Source: a bacterium
GTDB lineage: Bacteria > Electryoneota > RPQS01
Length of the DNA: 28,218 bases
Assembly (NCBI GenBank): GCA_018814465.1
Contig: JAHIZR010000176.1
Coordinates: forward strand, 1 to 28,218
Direction: 5' to 3'
Shown: piece after piece, positions 1 through 7,517 of the stretch
Layout: each line of letters opens with the position of its first letter
How positions within the stretch are numbered: the stretch's first letter is position 1
Program-made: the position numbers and the translations under genes
Notes under the pieces: generated by a model
Seen by the model: only the letters and a program-made list of their open reading frames with translations
The model's database searches: none
What the model was told of the DNA's origin: nothing

Positions 1-2541
1 CGCCGTCAAATCAAAACGGATCGCCGTACTTGAATTGAAAGGATTCGGATAACAGCCATGCAGCGCCGCCGTGATCGGCAAAGCTTCCGTCGGCTTTGAC
101 GGAGTATCGACTGTCCACATCCAATTGATCAGCTCCTGCAAAACCACACTGTAATGAGTCGTGGAATTCAGTCCGCAGGCGGATTCCAAAGCAAATCCGA
201 AGTACGCCAGCTTGTAGCTCCCCTCAAAGGTCACTGCGCCGATGCCGCCGGGTCCGTATGTAAATAATGCTTCTCCACCATTGACGGGGACGATCCGGGT
301 CGGACTGACCGTTCCATTGCCGCCGCAGCCGCCGCCCAACAACAGCAGGGACATGCCTTCGGAAAGTGTGCCGTCAATACCATACATCTGCGAGTGAGTC
401 GTCTGATCATTATCCAACTCCGCGTGCAGATAGTCCGCATAGAAAGCCGTCTCACTGATATCCTCATCAAGCCCTTGACCAACCATTATCAAGTTCCCGC
501 CGTTGTCAAGATAGCCCGCCAATGCAGTCTGCTCATCATTGTTCAGCGTTCCCACTTCATCGTTTCCGCATTCCCAAATCACGATGGAGTAATCCAACAT
601 CTCACTCTGAGTGATCGCGCCGTCCAGATTCGGAGTCCAAATATCATAAGCCGATACTACATCGATGCCGTCGAGCGCTGTCCCATAAAAGGACTGGTAG
701 TTCGCGCCGTCATCATCATCGATAATCAATACGTCACCGCGTTCAATTCGAATCACAGCATGCTGATCTTCCGCATATCCATTCGTCGAATGAAATGAAA
801 ACGTCAGATCCGCCCAAAATGCCGTGTCAATCGTCGTTGCCGCCGAAATCGTCACCGGTGAATTATTATTATTCGCGGATTGACCCGCGGGAATGTTGCC
901 CAGACTGAATGTCCCGTTTGTGATTCCTAATTCCTCATTCTCAACTGAAATTGTCACCGAGATTCCTTCGGCCAATGCCCAGTCCGGCATGTTCCGCACA
1001 CTGATATAAAGCTCCCCGCTCTCCCCTCGTTCCAAACGATTGTCTCCGTCTCCCCCGTTCTCGTCGTTCAAGAATACGCTCAAGATCGTCAGCCGCGGAT
1101 AACGGGAGGCAACCGCGTTGGACGCGCTGATCCGGCCATGGCCAAGATGATTTGCCGGTACTGTATTCTGCGCCGTAATATCCACACAAGTCTCTTCCAG
1201 CAATTCCCGCAATTCGGCATTTGTAAGATCAGGAAATACCGACCAAACTAAAGCCGCGCAACCAGCCGCCGTCGGGCTGGCCATCGAAGTCCCTGACCAC
1301 TGATCATAACCGCCGCCGACAATCGTGCCCAATACATCCACCCCCGGCGCGCACATATCCGTCCAAGGACCGCGATTCGAAAACGGAATCAGCCAATCCG
1401 TATTCGTCGTCGCATTCACCGCGATCACATGCTCATAGTTCGCCGGATAATTGTCCGATGATGTTGATCCGTCATTGCCCGATGCCGCGAATAAAATCGC
1501 TCCGTTATTCCATGCTGAAGCCATACAATTGGCCGCTTCGCTTGATGATCCCGGTCCGCCATAAGACATGTTGATGATCGAAGCGCCGTTGGCTACCGCA
1601 TAATAAATCGCCGGAACGGTCGCCGACTGCGGCATATAGCCCTGCCCTGTTTGATCTTCATAGCCGGCACGCAAGGCCATGAGGGTGCCTTCCCAAACAA
1701 AACCGGACATGCCGATTCCATTGTCGCCATCGGCAGCCATCGTGCCGCCGATATGCGTTCCATGAGAATTCACCCCGTACATGTTATTGTCCATGAAATT
1801 ATCGCAGTCCTCACCCGTCGCGCAGTTATTAATATTGCGAATGAAGTCCCAGCCCAGGAAGTCATCCTCATATCCGTTTTCGTCGTCGTCAACACCGTTC
1901 AGATCGTCCGTATCGCCCGCATAATCATCCCAGATTCCCGTTGAAGCGTCGCCGTCGATGTCCTCACCGGGATTCACCCACAAAATCGGCCTCAAATCGG
2001 GATGAGCGAAATCCACACCGGTATCAATCCCCGCGCAAATGATATCCGAATTCCCCGTCGAAACATCCCAAACGAAGTCCGCCCCCAGCAGCCGCTTGTC
2101 CCATTGCTGTTGCCATAGAGCGTCGTTTGGTGTCCGTGACATGCGGCGCAGCAAGTCCGGCTCCGCATTGGCAACGTATTTGTTTGACTGCAAGCGGTCC
2201 ACAACATCCAGCACAGCGTACTCGTTCCTGAACTCAATTACATAGCTGTTGTAAACATTCGAGACAATCAGCAACTTGTCCAGAATCCCGTCCGGGACCA
2301 GGCGGCGAGCAGAAGTTACTTCAAATTCCTCGAAAAGCTCGTCGATCTCGGGCAATCCCAGCTCGACAACTCCCTTGCCGCAATCCATTGGTATGCGCGA
2401 ACCAATGGATTCATCGAAATTCACAATTGCGCGACCGGATAGATAGTCGCTTCTGGACCACTGATCACTCCAGGCCGCATTCAAATTCGCGCAAAAACAC
2501 AATGTCAACGCGAGCAAAAGTACTGTCGAAAGTTTCTTCAA
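1..2541 (-). CDS. Secreted subtilisin-like (S8) serine protease, 3' end cut by window edge
   Basis: The frame is open for 847 codons from a TTG at 2541 to the left edge, so the C-terminus is missing. Residues 1-22 are a signal peptide (Lys-Lys, hydrophobic core, small residues before Ala23). An N-terminal prodomain-like region (about 30-135) precedes an S8 catalytic domain: Asp173 in GIDTG, His260 in SHGTH, oxyanion Asn356 in SGND and Ser419 in GTSMAS. Residues 193-256 are an Asp/Asn-rich insertion that could bind calcium. Residues about 605-810 resemble a glutamine-amidotransferase-like alpha/beta domain common in secreted FCB proteins. At 831-836 sits YPNPFN, the hallmark of C-terminal sorting or FlgD-like tails. 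TTG is chosen because GGAGA lies 6 nt upstream and the nearby ATG (2544-2546) is followed two codons later by a stop. The gene is separated from pilQ by a terminator. It is probably surface-attached or secreted; its substrate is unknown. Confidence 0.93.
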   Translation of the reverse strand, partial: MKKLSTVLLLALTLCFCANLNAAWSDQWSRSDYLSGRAIVNFDESIGSRIPMDCGKGVVELGLPEIDELFEEFEVTSARRLVPDGILDKLLIVSNVYNSYVIEFRNEYAVLDVVDRLQSNKYVANAEPDLLRRMSRTPNDALWQQQWDKRLLGADFVWDVSTGNSDIICAGIDTGVDFAHPDLRPILWVNPGEDIDGDASTGIWDDYAGDTDDLNGVDDDENGYEDDFLGWDFIRNINNCATGEDCDNFMDNNMYGVNSHGTHIGGTMAADGDNGIGMSGFVWEGTLMALRAGYEDQTGQGYMPQSATVPAIYYAVANGASIINMSYGGPGSSSEAANCMASAWNNGAILFAASGNDGSTSSDNYPANYEHVIAVNATTNTDWLIPFSNRGPWTDMCAPGVDVLGTIVGGGYDQWSGTSMASPTAAGCAALVWSVFPDLTNAELRELLEETCVDITAQNTVPANHLGHGRISASNAVASRYPRLTILSVFLNDENGGDGDNRLERGESGELYISVRNMPDWALAEGISVTISVENEELGITNGTFSLGNIPAGQSANNNNSPVTISAATTIDTAFWADLTFSFHSTNGYAEDQHAVIRIERGDVLIIDDDDGANYQSFYGTALDGIDVVSAYDIWTPNLDGAITQSEMLDYSIVIWECGNDEVGTLNNDEQTALAGYLDNGGNLIMVGQGLDEDISETAFYADYLHAELDNDQTTHSQMYGIDGTLSEGMSLLLLGGGCGGNGTVSPTRIVPVNGGEALFTYGPGGIGAVTFEGSYKLAYFGFALESACGLNSTTHYSVVLQELINWMWTVDTPSKPTEALPITAALHGCYPNPFNSSTAIRFDLTA

Positions 2542-2547
2542 AACATG

Positions 2548-2552
2548 TCTCC
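2548..2552 (-). promoter_or_regulatory. Shine-Dalgarno that decides a TTG start for the protease
   Basis: GGAGA on the minus strand, 6 nt before TTG at 2541. The overlapping ATG at 2544-2546 is out of frame and reads only Met-Phe-stop, so the TTG is the only start that gives an immediate, well-formed signal peptide. Confidence 0.65.
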
Positions 2553-2571
2553 GAATGGGATATTACGTGCG

Positions 2572-2607
2572 GAGTAGCTATTTCTTCTCTTATCTTATAA
2601 GCTACTC
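2572..2607. promoter_or_regulatory. Inverted repeat upstream of the protease gene (possible operator or 5'-UTR hairpin)
   Basis: Perfect 8-bp arms GAGTAGCT (2572-2579) and AGCTACTC (2600-2607) around a 20-nt AT-rich spacer, 31-66 bp before the protease start. It could be a protein-binding site or a 5'-UTR stem. I saw no convincing sigma-70 promoter nearby and no sigma-54 element. The rest of the 2542-2833 gap is AT-rich and holds only the terminator listed separately. Confidence 0.4.
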
Positions 2608-2696
2608 ATTCCTTAGCTGAAAATCAATTATCATATAGTTTTCCATCACTACAGAGTGCAAATATCAGGCGAGATGCTATATACCTGTTATTTAAG

Positions 2697-2721
2697 AAAA
2701 AAGCCCCGTTGGGGGCTTTTT
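2697..2721 (-). terminator. Rho-independent terminator of the pilus operon
   Basis: On the minus strand AAAAAGCCCC, loop CAAC, then GGGGCTTTTTT: a GC-rich stem of at least 7 bp, extended by A:T pairs, followed by a T-run. It lies about 110 bp downstream of the pilQ stop and ends the long operon. The A-rich other arm means it may also terminate plus-strand transcripts. Confidence 0.88.
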
Positions 2722-2833
2722 ATCCGTGCATTATCTGCATTCCTATTCGCAGTGATTTCAGAGATTATCGGCAACTAAAGAGACTATGACAGACTCCAAT
2801 TCATGCTCTTCGTTGCAATACCTGCTGATTGTT

Positions 2834-4063
2834 CTATTTTGAAGCCATTTCTGCTGGAATCACGTGGGGCGTGACAAATACCAGAATCTCCGACTTGTCC
2901 TCCGTATCCACGGTATATTCAAACAACCTGCCGAACAACGGTATGGCATGCAGCAACGGCACGCGTCTGTCCGTCGATCCTTGCTTGGAACGAATCACAC
3001 CGCCAATAACAACCGTTTCACCATCCTTCACAAGCAAGGTAGTCCTTACTTCCGACGTCAGAATGATGATTCCGCCCGCCACCGTCGACTCACCCGAAAG
3101 ATCCGCTACCTCCGGATTGAGGGTCATCAATACTTCGTTGTTCGGATTGATATGCGGTGTAACATTTAATTTTACAGCAACATCATAGAATCGAGTCACT
3201 AAATTCCCTGACAAATCAAGTGTATTGATCGGAATCCGCTTGCCCGAGATTATCGTCGCCAACTCGTTGTCATTGATGAGTACCGAGGGCTGTGAAAGCA
3301 CTTCCGCATGCTTTTCATCCTCCAAAGCGCTCAACATCGCATTAATATTTGCTCCGTTCTCAAGCTTCCCAAGCGTGAACGAACCGGTCGGATCCTTCAC
3401 TCCCAAATCTACGTTTCCGCCCGCCCGTGTGTTCGCCAGTGGATTGCTAAGATTTCCCGCCGTCCAGTTAATACCCAATTCACGGGAACGGCTGTGATCC
3501 ACCTGCACGATCTTCGCCTCAATCAAGACTTGCGCAGTCGGCTTATCCAGATCCTTCACGATCCTTCCCAAATCCGCAAGCACATTCGGAATGTCCGTGA
3601 TGATTAAGGCATTGGCCCGAACATCCGACTGTACCTTGCCGCGCTCGGTCAGCAGCTTCGAGGTTACATCTCTGAGCTGATCCGCACGCGCATACTCGAT
3701 GTTGAAGATCTGAGTCTCTAATGCCTCCAGCTTCGCTGCGTTCGCGATATCCTTGTGCGTCGTCACTCGAATGACTCCATTTTCCTCGACGGAAACAAAG
3801 TCATTGATCTTGAGCACATTGTCAAGCGCCTCGCGCCACGGGACGTTGTTTAAAAGCACCGTCACCGGACCGGTTACCTCGGAACCCGCGACGATATTCG
3901 TTCCCGAGAACTCGGCGATGCTTCGAAGCACCGTTCGAATATCGGCCTGCTCGACATTCATCGAAATTCTGCGCTCATAGCCTCTGTCCCGATCCTGTGC
4001 TTGCATCGCTAACGGCAACAGGATCATTGACAGAAGCAGGAAAATGGGGAGTCTGTACTTCAT
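2834..4063 (-). CDS. pilQ: Short PilQ-type secretin, outer-membrane pilus channel
   Basis: 409 residues. Secretins form the outer-membrane pore through which the pilus passes. Residues 1-22 are a signal peptide ending in Gln-Ala. Residues about 33-104 match the secretin/TonB short N-terminal (STN/N0) domain, about 117-175 an N1 (KH-like) domain, and about 240-400 the secretin domain, with the family signature VPLLHAIPLFGRLF at 368-381. The protein is much shorter than typical PilQ (around 700 residues) because the N-terminal AMIN (peptidoglycan-binding) domains are absent. It is last in the operon, 44 bp after pilP, and is followed by a terminator. An AAGG ribosome site precedes the ATG. An S-domain or pilotin is not evident. 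Confidence 0.95.
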   Translation of the reverse strand: MKYRLPIFLLLSMILLPLAMQAQDRDRGYERRISMNVEQADIRTVLRSIAEFSGTNIVAGSEVTGPVTVLLNNVPWREALDNVLKINDFVSVEENGVIRVTTHKDIANAAKLEALETQIFNIEYARADQLRDVTSKLLTERGKVQSDVRANALIITDIPNVLADLGRIVKDLDKPTAQVLIEAKIVQVDHSRSRELGINWTAGNLSNPLANTRAGGNVDLGVKDPTGSFTLGKLENGANINAMLSALEDEKHAEVLSQPSVLINDNELATIISGKRIPINTLDLSGNLVTRFYDVAVKLNVTPHINPNNEVLMTLNPEVADLSGESTVAGGIIILTSEVRTTLLVKDGETVVIGGVIRSKQGSTDRRVPLLHAIPLFGRLFEYTVDTEDKSEILVFVTPHVIPAEMASK

Positions 4064-4107
4064 TGCTAAACCTTTCCCTTGACCGGGATCAGATTGATTT
4101 TTCTTTT

Positions 4108-4650
4108 TTACCCTTGAACATCCAACGTCACTCGACGATAGTCTCCGAACTCGGATACTTCCAACACTACTCTGGACTGTTCGACTTCCAGAACGCGACC
4201 TTGATAAATCGCATCGCCCTCGCGAAGGAAGAAACTCTTGCCCTCTTTGTCGCGAACCATCGCAACGTAATCTCCCGATGACCAGACGATTCCAGTCAGC
4301 ACCGCATCTTCAACCCGCAAGAGATCGGTTTTGACTTCGCCTTCCTTCTTCTCGTCTGAAATCAAAGCCCGGAACGGATCACGCAACCCTTCCGACTTGT
4401 ATACAATCGGCTCTTCCCGGCGAAACACCGTCGTCTCCAGCTTCACTCGCCGCGTGCCGCTTCCACTCTTGGTAATCATTTCGTCCGGCATCACATCCAA
4501 AGAGTCCACTCCGATCATCTCTGTTGACAGCGCTTCCGTTTCGGTCGCGACCTCGTCCGGGGGATTCTCTTCGGACGTCTGCGCCGATACCGACACACCG
4601 GACAAAAACATCCAGACCGCGGTAATCAATGTCATCACGAACACTTTCAT
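4108..4650 (-). CDS. pilP: PilP-like periplasmic pilus alignment protein
   Basis: 180 residues. PilP links the inner-membrane PilN/PilO dimer to PilQ in the periplasm. The N-terminus (1-24) is a signal peptide ending Val-Ser-Ala-Gln. An acidic, low-complexity linker spans about 25-65, and a compact C-terminal domain (about 85-180) carries the PilP hallmark Gly-Leu-Arg-Asp-Pro-Phe followed by a beta-rich region. The start codon shares one base with the pilO stop (TGATG), with GGAGG just upstream, implying translational coupling. Unlike classical PilP there is no lipobox Cys, so it may be soluble or anchored only through partners. Identification rests on the DPF motif and gene order. Confidence 0.88.
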   Translation of the reverse strand: MKVFVMTLITAVWMFLSGVSVSAQTSEENPPDEVATETEALSTEMIGVDSLDVMPDEMITKSGSGTRRVKLETTVFRREEPIVYKSEGLRDPFRALISDEKKEGEVKTDLLRVEDAVLTGIVWSSGDYVAMVRDKEGKSFFLREGDAIYQGRVLEVEQSRVVLEVSEFGDYRRVTLDVQG

Positions 4651-5273
4651 CAGGCCCTCCGCTTCTTTACCGTTTTCTCTTCCTCTGGTTCCGTTATGCC
4701 GACCGGTGAACCCAATTCCTTGAAGACATAGATCACGGCTTCAAAATCCGCTTCCACTGTGTAAGGACTGCGGCCTTTCGGCGGAACATAACTCGATAAA
4801 TTGACGTTGTTCACATTCACAATCCGATCCAACGTCGCCACATCCGTCAGAAAACTCCCCAAATTATGATACTTGGAAAGAGTCTTGATCTGTATCGGAT
4901 ATTCCCAGTAATACGGCTTCTCAATCGGATCCTTCGGACGGAAAAGCAGGAAGTTTACATCCCGGTTCTTCCCCTTCTCCGACACTGTCTTCAGCAATCC
5001 GTCCATTTCCTGCTTGGTCGGCAATAGCTTGATCGCAATCTCCCAACTGTCCATCAGACGCGCGTAATCATCCTGAACCGTCTGGAAATTCGCCGCGATC
5101 CGCTTGCCCTTGCGCAACAACTGCTGCTCCTTCTCGATATCATACTCGAGCTTCGCGATCCGGTCGTTGCGAGGCACATAAACGAAATTGTAATATGCGT
5201 ACAACCCGCCGACGGCAAGAAAAGCAACCAGCAGAACCTTCTGAACGGATGGACTGCGTAAATTAATACTCAT
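4650..5273 (-). CDS. pilO: PilO-like inner-membrane pilus alignment protein
   Basis: 207 residues. PilO pairs with PilN through a periplasmic coiled coil and a ferredoxin-like fold. A single transmembrane helix lies at about 13-31 after a short cytoplasmic tail. A charged coiled coil covers about 36-80 (many Lys, Glu and Leu), and an alpha/beta domain at about 85-185 is typical of PilO. The C-terminus is a basic/acidic tail. It begins 8 bp after the small lipoprotein gene and overlaps pilP by one base. In most operons pilO directly follows pilN; here a lipoprotein gene separates it from the pilN part. Confidence 0.9.
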   Translation of the reverse strand: MSINLRSPSVQKVLLVAFLAVGGLYAYYNFVYVPRNDRIAKLEYDIEKEQQLLRKGKRIAANFQTVQDDYARLMDSWEIAIKLLPTKQEMDGLLKTVSEKGKNRDVNFLLFRPKDPIEKPYYWEYPIQIKTLSKYHNLGSFLTDVATLDRIVNVNNVNLSSYVPPKGRSPYTVEADFEAVIYVFKELGSPVGITEPEEEKTVKKRRA

Positions 5274-5281
5274 ATTTTCAC

Positions 5282-5725
5282 CTATTGTCCGGAATCACCG
5301 GAGTTTTGTCCGAACCAAGTCCGATAAACCGTCGGCAGCATGAAATGAGAACCCGGACCCACAGTGATCCCGCCGTCCCAACTGAAGCTCCCGCTCTCCA
5401 TAAAGTACCCGACCGACAGATCGGCTACATACGTATACTCCGCGGGATCATCTTCGTCGGCTCCAAGAAATATGAACCCTTCGAAATAGCCGCTTTCATC
5501 CGTCTCAAACCAACGATCCGGACCTAAATAAGGCGTTTCGGAATCCTCGTCCGATTCAATTATCACTTTCACTCCGGGAATTCCTGCCGGATTCGAAGTC
5601 GATTCCAGCACATAGCCGGAAATCTTCGCCGAACTGTTGTAGTCGTTGATGCCTTCGTCACAGCCCGTCATTCCCAGCAATAACGCCGCTAAGATCAGCG
5701 CGATTGCATGACTGTGTCGCTTCAT
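5282..5725 (-). CDS. Small lipoprotein with a carboxypeptidase-regulatory-like (transthyretin-like) domain
   Basis: 147 residues. A lipoprotein-type signal peptide ends at Cys22 (Gly-Met-Thr-Gly-Cys), with Asp at +2. The mature part starts with a Ser/Asn-rich linker, then 'ISGYVLES' and 'IPGVKVII' strands and a 'TDESGYF' turn, the pattern of CarboxypepD_reg / CNA-B-like beta-sandwich domains. AGGAGGAA lies just upstream of the ATG. It sits between pilMN and pilO, where most species have no gene, with gaps of 24 and 8 bp, so it is surely co-expressed with the alignment complex. A lipidated accessory of the PilNOP complex is plausible, perhaps supplying the anchor that PilP lacks here. No known T4P protein family was recognised. 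Confidence 0.8.
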   Translation of the reverse strand: MKRHSHAIALILAALLLGMTGCDEGINDYNSSAKISGYVLESTSNPAGIPGVKVIIESDEDSETPYLGPDRWFETDESGYFEGFIFLGADEDDPAEYTYVADLSVGYFMESGSFSWDGGITVGPGSHFMLPTVYRTWFGQNSGDSGQ

Positions 5726-5749
5726 ACTTCCTCCTGGCCGTTTCGGCTA

Positions 5750-7468
5750 TCAGTGTTTTGATTGTTCTTGTAATTGATCTACCGCGGCACGCTTCTCGCG
5801 AATCGCCTGAGCCCCTTTCTCAATCTGATTCTCAGGCTTCTCCTTCGCGTACTCTTGCAGTATCATCATCGGAATAGTCGCCTGGAGCGTGAACTGCGTC
5901 ACGTCCACTCCGCCAATCTCGCTTTGCTGTGACACCAGCAAGTCCACCCCGCGCACGGCGCTCTCCTGCAGCAGCTGAGTCATGAAATCGGCTACCTTGA
6001 TATTGGACTGAGTAACCCCGGAAATCAACACCGTGTTTCCGCCCGCTTTCGATTCTTTGACACTCGTAATCCACGTCAACGACGGCACATTCCGATTCAC
6101 CAGACTCATCAATGCGACGCGCGCGAAACGATTCTTATCAAGCTCCCGAATAACATCGATCCGGGCTGAAATATCCGCTCGCTTCCGCGTCAGGTCTTCG
6201 ACCATCGCGATCTTATCCCGATACAGATCCGTCTCCGCCCGAATTTCTTTCAGCCTCACGCTGCGCGCCGTCAATCTCGTCTCCTGACCGATATGGATCA
6301 CGCCGATTATCAGCAGCAGTGCCGACAGCCCGACAATGGGCAGCACGGTCTGCGCACCCAGATGAGCCGCCCGCTTGGCTTCGGGACGATCCGCCGGAAA
6401 AAGCAAATTGAATCCGGGATAGCGGTCGCCCATCGCACGCAGCGCAAGTCCGATCGCTGATGTATAGGCATTGCCGCTGTCATTCTCGGCTAAGATACCT
6501 CTTATACTTTCCGCATCGAAATTCCGAAACGGCTCCGCGATCTCCACTTCAACATCGAACTTCTCGCTCAGCGATTCCCGAATACCGGGAAGCGTCGCCC
6601 CTCCGCCGCAAAGCACGATTTTCGTAACCGGCTTGTCCGCCAATGGCCCGAAAGACTCCGGAAACCCTCGCTCGACTCGCTCTACGAGACTCTGACAAAC
6701 CTGTCTGGTCACCCGCGCCAGCGCTGCCTGTTCCTCCTCCGTCCTCTGCTTCTTCGCAAGCAGACCGGCGGCTTTCTCGAAAGTGATCCCCAATTCCCGG
6801 ATTAAACCCTCGATATAGCTCTTCCCGCCGTTGGAAAGATTGCGATTGACTTCAAACTGCATATTCTCGAAGATGGTGACATCCGTCGATTGGAATCCGA
6901 TCTGCATCGCCGCCACTACACTTTCATCCTCAAGATATCCCGCCTCGATCAGCGCCGCCTGCAGGGCGAACGGCTCCGCCTCCAACAGCCGCGATTTTCC
7001 CCCCGCCCAATGCAGATTCTCCACCTGATCGAACACGACTTCCTTCTTCGCGGCGACAAGCAGCACCTGCATCGAACCATCATCGATTTCCTGATGCATC
7101 CGCGCATAATCGAGCGTCACCTCATCGAGCTTGAATGGCAGATTCGTATTCGCCTCATATTCGATCGCCGATTCCAACTCGTCGTCGCTCATCTCATCGG
7201 TCTCGATCTTCTTGATCATCACCTGACGACCGCCAACGGAAATCGCGACCTCTTTGCCTTTTATCTTCGTCTCCGACAGCAGCTCGGCTATCTGGCCGCA
7301 CAACAACTCGGAGTCCATCGTCAAGCCATCCACTATGGCTTCATGCGGAATCTCCTTGCTGGCTATCCGTTCGACAACTATGCCTTTGCCCGTTGATCGC
7401 AGCGTCGCCACACGTATGCTGCGGGTGCCGATATCAACGCCGATTCCGAGCTTATTCTTCTTGCTCAT
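5750..7468 (-). CDS. pilM: PilM-PilN fusion: cytoplasmic actin-like ATPase joined to the inner-membrane alignment protein
   Basis: 572 residues, longer than either parent. Residues 1-345 are PilM-like (FtsA/actin fold): phosphate-1 loop GVDIGTRSIRVA at 10-21, Asp/Glu-rich 1C-like region, and a second nucleotide-binding Gly cluster CGGGATLPG at 287-295. Residues 353-358 (FNLLFP) match the N-terminal INLLP motif of PilN that normally docks into PilM. A transmembrane helix follows at about 373-393, then a coiled coil (395-445) and a PilN-type ferredoxin-like domain (450-540), with a charged coiled-coil tail. One polypeptide therefore spans cytoplasm to periplasm. It lies 49 bp after the kinase homologue and 24 bp before the lipoprotein. 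No separate pilN is present. Confidence 0.92.
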   Translation of the reverse strand: MSKKNKLGIGVDIGTRSIRVATLRSTGKGIVVERIASKEIPHEAIVDGLTMDSELLCGQIAELLSETKIKGKEVAISVGGRQVMIKKIETDEMSDDELESAIEYEANTNLPFKLDEVTLDYARMHQEIDDGSMQVLLVAAKKEVVFDQVENLHWAGGKSRLLEAEPFALQAALIEAGYLEDESVVAAMQIGFQSTDVTIFENMQFEVNRNLSNGGKSYIEGLIRELGITFEKAAGLLAKKQRTEEEQAALARVTRQVCQSLVERVERGFPESFGPLADKPVTKIVLCGGGATLPGIRESLSEKFDVEVEIAEPFRNFDAESIRGILAENDSGNAYTSAIGLALRAMGDRYPGFNLLFPADRPEAKRAAHLGAQTVLPIVGLSALLLIIGVIHIGQETRLTARSVRLKEIRAETDLYRDKIAMVEDLTRKRADISARIDVIRELDKNRFARVALMSLVNRNVPSLTWITSVKESKAGGNTVLISGVTQSNIKVADFMTQLLQESAVRGVDLLVSQQSEIGGVDVTQFTLQATIPMMILQEYAKEKPENQIEKGAQAIREKRAAVDQLQEQSKH

Positions 7469-7517
7469 GCCCTTGCCCTTTTCTAAAGAAGGTAGTCACA
7501 GGTAACGATCAACACGT

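Noticed and set aside
2829..3188. Plus-strand open frames over the pilQ gene and many similar ones across the window
   Set aside because: They are antisense shadows: low-complexity, Arg/Ser/Pro-rich predicted peptides, no ribosome sites, no domains, and fully covered by recognisable minus-strand genes.
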